DNA of 64,000 nt from Pedobacter chinensis (GCF_003339865.1 NZ_QPKV01000004.1:496001-560000), one strand, 5' to 3'; numbered from the stretch's first letter, positions 18,683-28,712 are shown. The notes: generated from the letters alone by a model not told the origin. Numbers and translations are program-made.

Positions 18683-18865
18683 ATGCTCAAAAGTTGATCC
18701 GCTCATACATTTCATCTTCTTCAAATGAGTTCCAAATAACAATAAAAGAAAGCTTTTGAATAAAAATTCTATAATAATTAATTAATCTGTACTTAATATT
18801 AAACCTTCATATTTGTGCCATAAATATTTGGTTAGTATTTATAAAGTTTAGGTTAGTTGATAACA

Positions 18866-18897
18866 AAAATACCCAGATGGATGTCTGGGTATTTTTA
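18866..18897. terminator. Bidirectional terminator past the pirin gene
   Basis: AAAATACCCAGA pairs with TCTGGGTATTTT over a 6-base loop, with T-runs on both strands. It lies about 80 bp after the stop of the minus-strand pirin gene. Confidence 0.85.
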
Positions 18898-18978
18898 TTT
18901 TAAAGTTTTCGGGAAAAAGCCGTATCGATTGAATTTTTTTTGATTTAACTTGATATTGTTTTTACAGACCCTGCATTG

Positions 18979-19893
18979 TCAAGAAAGAGCGTTGGGTGGA
19001 GGACCTCCTGCAGGCCTGCTTTTATCTTCAGGCAGGGGGACAAATTCTTCATTATCCATTGGAGGCAAAATAATACGGCCTTGCTTCCAGTCTTCCTTGG
19101 CTTGTTCAATCCTGTCTTTTCTACTGGAAACGAAGTTCCACCAGATATATCGATCTCCCAGGTGTTCACCGCCAAGCAACATCAAAGTGGTCGGTTCTTT
19201 TGCAATAATCAATGGATCCACTCCTTTTGTAAACACCATCAGCTGTCCAGGGTTATAAATAAAACCATTTACTTCAACACTGCCTTTAACAATGTAGGCA
19301 CCTCTTTCGCTATGCCCGACAGGCAACCCAAAATGTACGCCTTGCTCCAAAACAACATGAACATAGAATAAAGGAGAATGTGTCTTGACATTGCTTTTCA
19401 ATCCATAGGCTTCTCCAGCAATCAAGCGCATCCATACACCTGTATCTGTAAAAATAGGTAGCTGTTCCGGCTTATAGTTCTCAAAAGACGGATCACTTTC
19501 TTCGTCCTTTTCAGGAAGCGCCACCCATGTTTGTATCATTTCTAGTTCGCCACCGGCCAACATTGCCGGATCTTCGAAACGTTCGCTATGTGCAATACCT
19601 TTGCCAGCAGTCATCCAGTTTACCTCGCCCGGTTTTATTATCTGCTCTACTCCAAGACTATCCCTATGGGTTACATTCCCACTAAACAAATAACTGACTG
19701 TAGACAGGCCAATATGCGGATGTGGCAATACATCAAGATTGTTGGCAGTTGTCATCGGTATATTTACAGGCCCACCATGATCCATGAAAATGAAGGGGCC
19801 TATCATTCTTTTAAGCCTGTAAGGAAGGATACGTTTAACTGTGAAACCTGCGGAGAGCTCAGCTTGTCTGGCTTCTATAATAATATCAAGCAT
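18979..19893 (-). CDS. Pirin-family bicupin protein
   Basis: 304 residues with the pirin bicupin layout. The N-terminal cupin holds the metal ligands in HPHIGL and in the later AHSERFE block (two His, then His and Glu). The C-terminal cupin (about 170-270) contains YHVVLEQG-like text. Family members bind iron and some are quercetin dioxygenases or redox-linked regulators; the role here is unknown. The C-terminal tail is rich in Pro and Asp. A second pirin lies at 28713. Confidence 0.9.
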   Translation of the reverse strand: MLDIIIEARQAELSAGFTVKRILPYRLKRMIGPFIFMDHGGPVNIPMTTANNLDVLPHPHIGLSTVSYLFSGNVTHRDSLGVEQIIKPGEVNWMTAGKGIAHSERFEDPAMLAGGELEMIQTWVALPEKDEESDPSFENYKPEQLPIFTDTGVWMRLIAGEAYGLKSNVKTHSPLFYVHVVLEQGVHFGLPVGHSERGAYIVKGSVEVNGFIYNPGQLMVFTKGVDPLIIAKEPTTLMLLGGEHLGDRYIWWNFVSSRKDRIEQAKEDWKQGRIILPPMDNEEFVPLPEDKSRPAGGPPPNALS

Positions 19894-19962
19894 AATAATG
19901 ATTTTTTAAGGTTACTATATTAAAGTTAATAGGCTAGCTTATCATTTTAAAACCGTTTTGAA

Positions 19963-22266
19963 CTATACTTCCATAAAGTTCTCTTGATGATTTTTTAAAC
20001 ACGCTTTTATTTTATGTGTATCTCCTACGAGCCATATAATATCATTAACTAATATTTTTTCTGACGAACCTGGATTTAGGATTCGACTTTCGTTTCTTTC
20101 AATACCTACCACATGGCTATGCAAATCTTTTTGGATACCGGAGCTTTTTATTGTTTTATTGCAATACGGATTGGCTTCGGTAAGTTGAATTTTAGTTAAC
20201 TGAATATCATTGATGTCAATATCTTCTTCATTATCTGATAAAGGATCTGTTTGTTCAAAAACAAGTTTTAACTGAGAAATCTGTTCATCCGTCCCCAAAA
20301 CACCTACTTTGTCTTTGGGTAATATCCGTTGGTTTCCATTGGGCAGATGAATGGTTCTGTCGTTCCTACGTATATACACAATATTGATCCCTAATTTCTC
20401 TTTCCAGTTAAGTTCGTATAAAGACATACCGGCAAAAGAAATCGCATTACCGGCTTCTAATTCCGTGACATACGCATCCCATTCCTCAAAATGTTTATTT
20501 GCTTCCTTATTTTTTTGTTGCAGTTCGATGGTTCCTTTATTCCGGATAAATTCAAGTTGCTCCCTTTCGTTAAGATTCGATATAAACTGTTGTTCGATCC
20601 GTTGATGAATTTTCTGAATCTTACTAGAGAAAAGCCAAAGCATTGCCGCAATTACCGGAACTGCGATTACTAAGGCATATCTGGTTGTTGTGATTTGGTC
20701 AATGAAAAAGCCGATGAGAAAAATACCTACAAGAAACCTGATGGCATGGAGAGAAATACCCGTTAATGAATAATTCAGGTAATATGAATTAATGGTTTCG
20801 TTGCCTTTTTTAATCGTGATCTTTTTATTAAGGATAGCCCATAAAAAAGGCGATGCCAGCAAGGTTGCCGCACTTATCAGTACCACATTTCGCCAGAGTG
20901 AGCTTTCTATCTGTATATTCAAAAACGGAATGAATATATATTTAAACAGCAGCGCAATGGCAACAAGTATAATGCTATTAATTACAAGTATTCTGTTGTA
21001 TTCTTGCAATATCTTCTGCCAAAACGGATTGTCTTTATTCTTCTGCGTTTCGGCGGTATATGCCTCCAAACGTACTATCCATTTGTCGGGAAGTATTTTT
21101 ACAATAACATTATACAGTGGTTCTGAAAGTTTTATGAAGTATGGCGTAGTAAATGTTGTAATTGCCGAAACGCCTACGGCAATAGGAAACAGAAATTCTG
21201 AAATGACGCCAAGCGACAATCCCAGAGCCGCAACGATAAAAGCAAATTCGCCGATCTGAGCCATACTGGACCCAATTTGTACCGCTTGCTTTAGCGGTTG
21301 TCCGGAAATCAAAGCTCCTAATCCGCTAAAGAAAAATTTCCCTACTATTGTGAGTAGTGTGATGGCAAATATGGGAACTGCATGGGTGTACATTGCCTGT
21401 GGATCGATCATCATTCCTACAGAAACAAAGAATATGGTACCGAAAAGTTGTTTAACAGGCAGCGTGAGATGTTCAATTTTCTCTGCCAAGACGGTTTCTG
21501 CTATTAAAGACCCCATGACAAAAGCTCCTAATTCGGCAGAAAAACCAACCTGTGTGGCCAATAACACCATGCCGAAACAAAGTCCTATCGAAAGGATGAG
21601 CACCGTTTCATCGTCCATCCATTTTTTGGTCTTTTTTATAAATACGGGAAGCAAATATATCCCTACCAAAAACCATAATACCATAAAAAAGCCGAGTTTG
21701 AGTACGGTAAACAGAATTTCGGAACCTTGAAATTGTTGTGTTATGGCGACAGTAGACAGGAGTACCATTAATAGGATAACGATAATATCCTCTACCACCA
21801 AAACACCAAAAACCACTTTAGCAAATTGTTTGGATTTTAAACCCAGTTCATCAAACGCTTTTAGAATAATTGTAGTGGAAGAGCTTGCCAACATTCCTGC
21901 AAGAAAAAGGCTGTCCATTTGATTCCAACCCAGTAAATATCCTGTAAGATACCCACCCAGACCCACAAATAAAATTTCGACAACTGCCGTAATGGATGCC
22001 GAACCGCCTACTTTCACCAGCTTTTTAAAACTGAATTCCAAACCTAGGCTGAATAGCAACATGATGACACCAATCTCAGAAAGAGTCTTTATGTTTTCGT
22101 GATCCACGATGGTGGGCAGAAAGCTGAAATGCGGGCCCACCAAGAATCCGGCAATGATGTATCCCAAAACCAAAGGCTGTTTAATTCGTTTAAATAGAAT
22201 GGTAACAAATGCACCTGCCAAAAGGATCAGTGCCATATCTTGTATCAGTTCGGGTAAGTGCGCCAT
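19963..22266 (-). CDS. CPA2-family cation:proton antiporter with two TrkA-C domains
   Basis: 767 residues. The N-terminal part (about 1-390) has the 12-helix Na+/H+ exchanger fold of the KefB/RosB group, with GYIIAGFLVGPH and FFVSVGMMIDP. More membrane helices (about 425-560) and two ligand-binding TrkA-C domains (about 605-660 and 690-760) follow. It likely exchanges K+ or Na+ for protons under stress. It lies 69 bp upstream of the pirin gene on the same strand, so the two may form a unit. Confidence 0.9.
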   Translation of the reverse strand: MAHLPELIQDMALILLAGAFVTILFKRIKQPLVLGYIIAGFLVGPHFSFLPTIVDHENIKTLSEIGVIMLLFSLGLEFSFKKLVKVGGSASITAVVEILFVGLGGYLTGYLLGWNQMDSLFLAGMLASSSTTIILKAFDELGLKSKQFAKVVFGVLVVEDIIVILLMVLLSTVAITQQFQGSEILFTVLKLGFFMVLWFLVGIYLLPVFIKKTKKWMDDETVLILSIGLCFGMVLLATQVGFSAELGAFVMGSLIAETVLAEKIEHLTLPVKQLFGTIFFVSVGMMIDPQAMYTHAVPIFAITLLTIVGKFFFSGLGALISGQPLKQAVQIGSSMAQIGEFAFIVAALGLSLGVISEFLFPIAVGVSAITTFTTPYFIKLSEPLYNVIVKILPDKWIVRLEAYTAETQKNKDNPFWQKILQEYNRILVINSIILVAIALLFKYIFIPFLNIQIESSLWRNVVLISAATLLASPFLWAILNKKITIKKGNETINSYYLNYSLTGISLHAIRFLVGIFLIGFFIDQITTTRYALVIAVPVIAAMLWLFSSKIQKIHQRIEQQFISNLNEREQLEFIRNKGTIELQQKNKEANKHFEEWDAYVTELEAGNAISFAGMSLYELNWKEKLGINIVYIRRNDRTIHLPNGNQRILPKDKVGVLGTDEQISQLKLVFEQTDPLSDNEEDIDINDIQLTKIQLTEANPYCNKTIKSSGIQKDLHSHVVGIERNESRILNPGSSEKILVNDIIWLVGDTHKIKACLKNHQENFMEV

Positions 22267-22346
22267 TTATATATATATTTGATGAAGTTTTATTAATGCT
22301 TAAATTAGAAGCAATTCATTTTTTCCTATTCACGAGATTTGGATGA

Positions 22347-22763
22347 TCATTTTATCAATTCTGTAGATATTTTGATATTTCCCTTTAAGATTCTGGATAT
22401 TGGACATTGCTCAGCTACCCTTAACAATCGTGTTTGCAGTTCCGCATCTGGCTCATCTTTAAAAGTTATCTTTCGCTCTACCAGTGTTATCATTTCCTGA
22501 TTCTCTATTCTATGGAATAAATTGGCTTCTACTTCTATTTGGGAAATCGATAAACCTTTATGGTCAATGTACATCCTGAGTGTCGCCAATGTACACCCTA
22601 CCAATGATGACAGCAATAAAGTGTGAGGATCAGGCCCCAAATCTTTACCTCCTATTTTTTCAGGTTCATCGGTAATCAATACACCATTTCTCCAATGGAT
22701 AGTCGTTTTGTATTTTTGGCTTCCTATAATTCCTTTTATCGGTTTTTCTAATATATACTTCAT
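22347..22763 (-). CDS. OsmC/Ohr-family peroxide-reducing protein
   Basis: 138 residues from the ATG at 22763 (MKYILEKPIKG). A longer frame runs to 22853, but its extra part overlaps the upstream gene and does not look like the family. The two redox cysteines are present, in LVGCTLATL and in AEQCPISR, as in OsmC/Ohr proteins that reduce organic peroxides with thiols. The gene order OsmC-GNAT-YjdI suggests one operon on the minus strand. Confidence 0.88.
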   Translation of the reverse strand: MKYILEKPIKGIIGSQKYKTTIHWRNGVLITDEPEKIGGKDLGPDPHTLLLSSLVGCTLATLRMYIDHKGLSISQIEVEANLFHRIENQEMITLVERKITFKDEPDAELQTRLLRVAEQCPISRILKGNIKISTELIK

Positions 22764-22777
22764 TACATTGCCTAATT

Positions 22778-23080
22778 TTATGTCATTTTCTTCAACCATA
22801 CAGCTGCATATTCTTCCGGATGGCGTTTGAATTGCGCAAGAACGTATGGACAAAGCGGTATAATCCTCAGACTATTTTCTTTAGCATAACTTATTAATTC
22901 ATTAAGTAATAACTTTGCAAAACCTTTTCCTTCATACTCGGCATCCACTTCTGTATGGTATACTCGTAACTTTCCGTCTGCAACGGAAATATCCATTTTA
23001 CCGGCTTTCCTGTTATCTGAAAACAGCTGGACTTCACCATAAATATGGTCTTCTTTAAAAACTACTTTTGTGTTTTCCAT
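22778..23080 (-). CDS. YjdJ-like small GNAT acetyltransferase
   Basis: 100 residues of the small GNAT type: core strands and the acetyl-CoA-binding turn are seen in VDAEYEGKGFAKLLLNELIS, followed by IIPLCPYV. In enterobacteria a related gene, yjdJ, is paired with yjdI, and the same pair occurs here (12 bp gap), which supports the name. The substrate is unknown. Confidence 0.85.
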   Translation of the reverse strand: MENTKVVFKEDHIYGEVQLFSDNRKAGKMDISVADGKLRVYHTEVDAEYEGKGFAKLLLNELISYAKENSLRIIPLCPYVLAQFKRHPEEYAAVWLKKMT

Positions 23081-23092
23081 TATTCAAAATTA

Positions 23093-23305
23093 TTAAGTTC
23101 TTTTTTTTATACTCAATGCGCCGGATGGGCATTTTGCAACCTGTTCAATGAGTTCCTGCGTGGTCGAATTCTCTGTTTTTATCCAAGGGCGTGCCTTTGG
23201 ATTATAGACTTTTGGTAAAGTCTTTACACAAACTGCTGCGTGAATGCATAATTTTGGTTTCCAAAGAATGGTAATTTCTCCGTTTGGATATTCATGTGCT
23301 TCCAT
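23093..23305 (-). CDS. yjdI: YjdI-like iron-sulfur protein
   Basis: 70 residues with the divergent single-cluster ferredoxin pattern: CIHAAVC and, after about 30 residues, CPSGAL, with WKP and ARPWI between them. It likely carries a 3Fe-4S or 4Fe-4S cluster. It is the first gene of the YjdI-YjdJ-OsmC set on the minus strand. Confidence 0.88.
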   Translation of the reverse strand: MEAHEYPNGEITILWKPKLCIHAAVCVKTLPKVYNPKARPWIKTENSTTQELIEQVAKCPSGALSIKKRT

Positions 23306-23360
23306 AATTGTTTCTTGAAATTGATTCTCTGTTTTTAATAATGTTCATATAGCGCCCTCA

Positions 23361-24563
23361 TCAAATCTTTAATTTAGGGGCGTATGGATATATTAATGGT
23401 CCGGATGCGTAGGCTGAGGGCTCGACAACCACTTGTACACGGCTATCCCTAAAGGTCTCAATCTCATTGTTGTCTATGTTTTGAAATTGTACTTGTACCA
23501 CACGTGGCTCAGCCCACTCACCACCTTTACCAAAACGTATGTTACCCATTACCGTTTCAAAGGCATTAGCTCGACAATATGCTGAAAGAGCCGCATCATC
23601 CAGACTTGCAGTTGCCAGAACCGCCTGTTCAAGTATTTGCATTTGTGCATACGCCAATGGAGCCATATAATAGCCTAGTGCATCTACATTTTTTTCAAGT
23701 GCCTTTGCTTGATATTTAGCCAACATATCAGCAACTCCCGGAAAGTTCATCTTTGGTACCGGTACCCAATATTCATAATTGACAAAGCCATTTAAAAGCG
23801 GACCCAACTCTTTCTTTACAGAAGCACTCTGTGGACCAATCATGGCGCCACCCACCATTTTTGGTCGATAGTCACTTTTATGAATCGCACGAACCAGACC
23901 TATTGAATCGTTTAAATAGGAACAAATGAAAAATAAGTCCGCATTGGTCACTTTTACCTGATCGATTATTGGTGTGAAATCTTCTGTTGAAAGCGGATAG
24001 GTTTCCTCATAAACAATCTGAAAACCATATTTCTCTGCATTTTCTCTGGCACCTATAACAGGGTTCTTTGAAAATTCTGCATCAGCGGAAAGTATAGCAA
24101 CAGTTAACGGTTTGGGACTTTGGGAAGCTGCAAGCGCAAAAAAACCTTCTGTAAGCGTAGAATTAGGTTTAGGGCCTGTAGGAATCATCGCAAAATAATT
24201 CGGATATTTAAGATTTAGATTGACGCCTAACCCCATCAGTCCGACCAAAAATCGTTTGCGCGCTATAATTACAGGCATAGAGGCTGCAATAGTGTTCGTT
24301 CCATAACCTCCGATAACCAAATCTACTTTATCCTCATCCAAAAGCTTTGTATAGATGAGGGATACTTGTGACGGATCTCCGTTGTCATTGTAGCAGACAA
24401 GTTCTACTTTACGACCGAGAAGACCTCCTTTACTATTGATGTCTTCTTCCCAAATGCTGTGTGCGAGCATAACCGCTTTTGTATTCTCAGCCACCGGACC
24501 GGAAAGTGAAAGACTATAACCAATGCGGATTGGTGCATTTGTTGTTTCGTTGGATTGTATCAT
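23361..24563 (-). CDS. Leucine/amide-type periplasmic-binding-fold protein without signal peptide
   Basis: 400 residues with the fold of branched-chain amino-acid or amide substrate-binding proteins (type I periplasmic binding fold): IRIGYSLSLSGPVAENT at the start, GGLLGRKVELVCYNDNGDP, then the hinge and second lobe. The usual signal peptide is absent: the protein starts MIQSNETTNAP and reaches the fold within 12 residues. No permease or ATPase genes are near. It may be a cytoplasmic sensor or a moved gene that lost its signal. Confidence 0.82.
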   Translation of the reverse strand: MIQSNETTNAPIRIGYSLSLSGPVAENTKAVMLAHSIWEEDINSKGGLLGRKVELVCYNDNGDPSQVSLIYTKLLDEDKVDLVIGGYGTNTIAASMPVIIARKRFLVGLMGLGVNLNLKYPNYFAMIPTGPKPNSTLTEGFFALAASQSPKPLTVAILSADAEFSKNPVIGARENAEKYGFQIVYEETYPLSTEDFTPIIDQVKVTNADLFFICSYLNDSIGLVRAIHKSDYRPKMVGGAMIGPQSASVKKELGPLLNGFVNYEYWVPVPKMNFPGVADMLAKYQAKALEKNVDALGYYMAPLAYAQMQILEQAVLATASLDDAALSAYCRANAFETVMGNIRFGKGGEWAEPRVVQVQFQNIDNNEIETFRDSRVQVVVEPSAYASGPLIYPYAPKLKI

Positions 24564-24596
24564 AATTTCCCAGAATTATTGTTGTCCTTATTCTTT

Positions 24597-24917
24597 TTAA
24601 TCTTGAACAGGGCTTATCGTGCCCTTCATTGTATAAAAGCTTCCATCAGGCAACGTTGCATTGCTATAAATAATTCCATTTTCATGGTCTTCGACATGCG
24701 TTACCGTAGCACCTGAAATTTCTTTCCATGCAACCATATATACCTGTGGACGAATTTCAGCGATGGTGGTTTCTACTCTTTCCGAATAATCCTTTTCGGT
24801 TAAAGAGCCACCTTCTATCACAGTAAAAACCATGGATTCATCGGTTTCGAAATAGAGTTCTGTTTTCAGAACATCTAAATCCATTTTATATCTATTACCT
24901 GTTAATTTGTTTTTCAT
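24597..24917 (-). CDS. MoaF-like small protein
   Basis: 106 residues resembling MoaF-type small beta-barrel proteins, with alternating strands (ELYFETDESMVFTVIEGG, YMVAWKEISGATVTHVED, GIIYSNATLPDGSFYTMKG). MoaF was named from molybdenum-cofactor clusters, but no cofactor genes lie here, so only the fold is suggested. It is 33 bp upstream of the binding protein gene on the same strand. Confidence 0.65.
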   Translation of the reverse strand: MKNKLTGNRYKMDLDVLKTELYFETDESMVFTVIEGGSLTEKDYSERVETTIAEIRPQVYMVAWKEISGATVTHVEDHENGIIYSNATLPDGSFYTMKGTISPVQD

Positions 24918-24980
24918 TTTTAAATCTATTTAAAACAATGGTTAAGTTAATTTTAAGCGGTGAAAGTGCTGTACTATTCA

Positions 24981-26480
24981 TTACCACTGATATATTTTTG
25001 ACAGATCGGCACCCTCTGTTAAGTTTACCTTCGGTATATTGTTGTTGATGTCGATGTTAAATTCGGCAATAAGTTTTACCTTATTAAAATCAATGGGTTG
25101 TCCCTCTATCATATGATGCTCTATCTGCTCGGCCAACTCTTTTTTGTCCAAATATGTTGCACCTGCATTAATAAAATCATCAACCGATAAAATATCATCA
25201 TTCTTTTTTGCCTTTCTAAGTGCGTACAGGTCAAGCAACATATTCCTGAGCGTAAATTTTCCGTTTGACGCTAACCTGATCTGGTTATCGAGGTAAAAAG
25301 CGTAGATGAGTCCCCTTCTGTATGGAAGAACTCCATAATTGGTATAATCCGTCCAGTAATTTGCGGCAATAGAGTCATTGTGCACAGCTTTGATTTTACT
25401 TGTGTAATGTGGTTTCAAGGTCTCTTCATTCAGGTAATGTAGAAACTCCTCCTCATTGTAAATTTTGCTTTTTGCCAGATTAATGATTGTGGTATAATCG
25501 TTAAACCCTTCACCGAACCATTGATGATCGAAACTATCTTCACCTAACATGATTTTCACTCCTGTCCAAGAGTGAGCAGTTTCATGTGCCGTAACATACT
25601 TCTCCCGTGTTCCGAATTTTCTACCCAACTTCATTACAAAGCCATTCTTTATCCCAAAACCACCTCCTCCTAATTCTTTTTGGTTGTTTTGCAGTGCCGT
25701 GATGACTAAAAAATAGAAAGGAAAATCGTTATCGTTCCAGAACCTGTGAATGCTCGGGAAATAGCTTTCAAAAAAAGGGCTGAGATTTTCCTGCAGGTCA
25801 TTTCCATACTTATCTTCTTTCGTGGTTACGCAATAATGCGCGATACCCATAACGCTGTATTCCTTTACCTCAATGTTATCTCCCATAACAAAATACACCA
25901 ATTCCGAAAGCTCGTTGTAATAATCTGAAATTTTTTCAGATGGATCTGTTTGAGAAGGCTGGACGGAATTGAAATAGCTGAAATTTTCAGGATAGCTACG
26001 CCAGCTGAAGGATACCAAAGGATTACTCCCGTCGATTATGTCCAAGGCAAACAACTGATTTACCAGCGTCAATATTCCTTTGGTAATAACAGGCCTGAAC
26101 AGTTCTGTTTGAGAAGCCGTGGTTGGTTTATCAACGGGAAGCGAGCCGTCTATTTCATAAGTGAGCCTGTGTTTTTTTGCTCCCTTGTGGTATATGGTGA
26201 TCCGCCTGTTCGCTTCGTCTATCTTGACTTCCTCCGGTGCGTTGCTGCGGATATTTTTGACAACTTTAAATATATCTGTCTGTCCGCCAAAATTCGGGTC
26301 CCCGAATATAAAGACGGTACTGTCTTTTTGAGCGGCAGAATACGTGAGTTCGACCTCTAATTTAGAGGAATGACCATCCCAGCTAAGTACATAGTCCATA
26401 AAAGGCTTTTGTTGAGCATAAGAATAGATGTTAAAAGTTAAGAGAAGAATTAAAATGATCCTGCTTTTTTTCATTTCCAT
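24981..26480 (-). CDS. Secreted M61/M1-like metallopeptidase
   Basis: 499 residues with a signal peptide (about 1-23, ending YSYAQ). The gluzincin motif is complete: HETAH (about residues 302-306), with the third zinc ligand in HQWFGEGFNDY about 20 residues later. A beta-rich N-terminal domain precedes it, as in M61 glycyl aminopeptidases. It probably cuts peptides in the periplasm or outside. It lies upstream of the MoaF-like gene on the same strand. Confidence 0.85.
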   Translation of the reverse strand: MEMKKSRIILILLLTFNIYSYAQQKPFMDYVLSWDGHSSKLEVELTYSAAQKDSTVFIFGDPNFGGQTDIFKVVKNIRSNAPEEVKIDEANRRITIYHKGAKKHRLTYEIDGSLPVDKPTTASQTELFRPVITKGILTLVNQLFALDIIDGSNPLVSFSWRSYPENFSYFNSVQPSQTDPSEKISDYYNELSELVYFVMGDNIEVKEYSVMGIAHYCVTTKEDKYGNDLQENLSPFFESYFPSIHRFWNDNDFPFYFLVITALQNNQKELGGGGFGIKNGFVMKLGRKFGTREKYVTAHETAHSWTGVKIMLGEDSFDHQWFGEGFNDYTTIINLAKSKIYNEEEFLHYLNEETLKPHYTSKIKAVHNDSIAANYWTDYTNYGVLPYRRGLIYAFYLDNQIRLASNGKFTLRNMLLDLYALRKAKKNDDILSVDDFINAGATYLDKKELAEQIEHHMIEGQPIDFNKVKLIAEFNIDINNNIPKVNLTEGADLSKIYQW

Positions 26481-26543
26481 GAGCTTTGTAATACCATAGT
26501 TAATTAATTTTTGAGCATTTTTTTGAACTTATATTATTGAAAG

Positions 26544-26945
26544 TCATGAACTCGTCTTATTTCTTAACGGGGTATTGTGAAAGGACGTCATTGCATTTCC
26601 ATTAGCTGATTTTGAGGCAGGAGTTTCTTCTTGTACGACATCCCAGTGTTCGGCTATTTTTCCATCTTCAAGGCGGAAAATATCTACCACTACAACCGGT
26701 ACCGGCCCCCAACCATGTACCAGGCTGTGCGTGATAACGATATCATTCTCTTCCACAATTATACCGGGCTGCCAATTAAAGTTTGAATCCAGAACAGGTA
26801 AAAGATTTCTAAGTCCCTCATGGCCATTAATCATCGATGGGTTGTGCTGTTGATAGGATTCATGCCAATACCGTTCGATGGCTGTACTGTCTTTTTCGTG
26901 AAACAATTCATTCATTGCTTTCAATACGATTTCTTTATTTCCCAT
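26544..26945 (-). CDS. SnoaL-like NTF2-fold protein
   Basis: 133 residues with the SnoaL pattern: ALKAMNELFHEKD-like start, YWHESYQQHNPSM, then DIFRLEDGKIAEHWDVVQEE. The fold makes a cone-shaped pocket used by isomerases, hydrolases or binding proteins. The substrate is unknown. One of three such genes in the block. Confidence 0.85.
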   Translation of the reverse strand: MGNKEIVLKAMNELFHEKDSTAIERYWHESYQQHNPSMINGHEGLRNLLPVLDSNFNWQPGIIVEENDIVITHSLVHGWGPVPVVVVDIFRLEDGKIAEHWDVVQEETPASKSANGNAMTSFHNTPLRNKTSS

Positions 26946-27046
26946 TTTGTCTTAATCTTAAATTTATACGTTGTTGTTTTTTATTGATTGGTTTAGCTGT
27001 ATATTCAGTTGCATAATGTCAAATTAGGTGCTGATATACAGTATGT

Positions 27047-27949
27047 TTACTTTTGCAGGAAGGCTAATAATTCCGTGTTGAATTTTTCCAATTCTTCGAA
27101 AAACAGGCCGTGCCCACTATTTTCAAATTTCACTATGTAAGAGTTCTTAATCCCTTTTTGTATTTGTTCTGCCAATGCGAATTCACAGATAATATCTTTA
27201 GTTCCGTGGAAGATGGCAGTTGGGGTATTTATTTTTGAAAGTTCACTTCTTAAATCTGTATCTCGCAAAGCAATCAAACTCTGTGTAGTGGCATAAGGGG
27301 AAGCTTCTATATTAATGCCTCCCAGCCAGTTGGCAATGCCTGTAGGCAAAGCAGTTTCACTTGCACCGAATATTTTGCCAAAATTTTCTAGAAGCTGCGG
27401 CCTGTTAACCTTGCTTAATGCGATCAGATCATTTACAGCTTCTTTGGTAAAGCCAAAATTATAATCATTTCGTTTGGTCCAGACCGGTGCTGCTGCACCA
27501 AATAATGCAAGTTTACTTACCCTGGCACTATTGTATTTTGCTAAGTAATGTATGGATATGGCACCACCCATCGAGAAGCCGCCCAATGTTGCATCTTTAA
27601 TATCCAATTGATCCAACACCGCTTTGATGTCTTGGGCATACACATCGTAATTATAAGCACCATAAGGCTTGTCAGATTTTCCGAAACCACGCAGTGTAAT
27701 CCCTATTACCCTGTAACCTTTATCTACTAAAAATTGATACTGATACTCATACATCGCATCACTCAACGGCCATCCGTGAATCAAAACCACAGGTTTTCCC
27801 TGGCCCAAATCTGTAACGTGCAATTTGATATTTTTTTCTACCGTGATGTATTCTTCTCTTCCAAAAGAGGTTACGTTACTTTGTGCGGCAACATTATCAG
27901 TCGCAAAAGACATTGCTAAAATCATAAGTATTGCTTTTATCGTTCTCAT
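27047..27949 (-). CDS. Secreted alpha/beta hydrolase
   Basis: 300 residues with a signal peptide (about 1-23, ending VAAQ). The hydrolase core has the oxyanion text LIHGWPLSD, the nucleophile elbow GFSMGG, and a C-terminal SGHGLFFEE with the catalytic His. It resembles cofactor-free chloroperoxidase/esterase proteins. The signal peptide implies a periplasmic role. The substrate is unknown. Confidence 0.88.
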   Translation of the reverse strand: MRTIKAILMILAMSFATDNVAAQSNVTSFGREEYITVEKNIKLHVTDLGQGKPVVLIHGWPLSDAMYEYQYQFLVDKGYRVIGITLRGFGKSDKPYGAYNYDVYAQDIKAVLDQLDIKDATLGGFSMGGAISIHYLAKYNSARVSKLALFGAAAPVWTKRNDYNFGFTKEAVNDLIALSKVNRPQLLENFGKIFGASETALPTGIANWLGGINIEASPYATTQSLIALRDTDLRSELSKINTPTAIFHGTKDIICEFALAEQIQKGIKNSYIVKFENSGHGLFFEELEKFNTELLAFLQK

Positions 27950-28071
27950 TCTGTTAATTTTTTATATTAGGGTTGCCTTTATCTCTGCGATATAAAAGAT
28001 AGGAGTATGCGATTTCTCTTTTATCCCTTCCGTTTTCGTTTCAATTTTTTGCCAAAATTGATGATGAAACA

Positions 28072-28707
28072 TTATTGCTTATGGGCAACTTTTGAACCTT
28101 TAACTTTTATGAATTCGATACCAGAAAGCGGACGACCAATTTCCTGTAAATTTGCAGCATCTTTAAATGAACCTAAATCAACAGGTTCAAAACCCATTAA
28201 AGAAATAATATCCGAGGCTTTACTTTTTGCCGAATCATTCTCCCCACTTAAAAAAATGACAGTCTTTCCTAGATCGTTTGGTGTCGGATTTTGAAGCGTT
28301 TCTGCGGTAAGTGTATTAAATGCTTTGACAACGTGATGTGTATGAAATAATTGCTGTACATGTTCTCCGGTAGAGACCTCGCCTAAATTTTCGGTTTTAA
28401 AAGGCTGTAGCGATATAATATTGTTGGTCGCATCGATAATAAGCTTGCCACTGGCCGAGGATGCTTTTTCTGCAATTTGATTGATGGCAACCCATGGTAC
28501 AGCAAGAAAAATTATTTCTGCCCGACTGATTATATCATCCTGACTTACAGCCGTCACCGAACCACCAAATGATGAGGCGGTTTCACTTAATAATGCTGGA
28601 TGACCCTCATTAGCTATCAGTATGTGATGATTTATATTGGCTAAGTGTTTTATAAGACCTAATCCGACCTTTCCTGTTCCTATGACGCCTATGTTTTTCA
28701 TGTTCAT
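28072..28707 (-). CDS. NADP oxidoreductase of the F420-dependent fold family
   Basis: 211 residues. The N-terminal nucleotide loop GVIGTGKVGLG and the text AVPWVAINQIAEKA fit NADP-binding reductases related to F420:NADP oxidoreductase. In Bacteroidota these usually act on NAD(P) alone, since F420 is not made. The frame starts MNMKN; either Met could be used. It is 5 bp after the pirin gene stop on the same strand, so co-transcription is likely. Confidence 0.85.
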   Translation of the reverse strand: MNMKNIGVIGTGKVGLGLIKHLANINHHILIANEGHPALLSETASSFGGSVTAVSQDDIISRAEIIFLAVPWVAINQIAEKASSASGKLIIDATNNIISLQPFKTENLGEVSTGEHVQQLFHTHHVVKAFNTLTAETLQNPTPNDLGKTVIFLSGENDSAKSKASDIISLMGFEPVDLGSFKDAANLQEIGRPLSGIEFIKVKGSKVAHKQ

Positions 28708-28712
28708 TTAAT

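Noticed and set aside
18950..19371. Plus-strand frames across the pirin gene
   Set aside because: They are shadows of the minus-strand pirin gene, which has clear family motifs.
20351..21730. Several plus-strand frames across the antiporter gene
   Set aside because: Antisense to a clear membrane transporter; their composition mirrors its hydrophobic codons.
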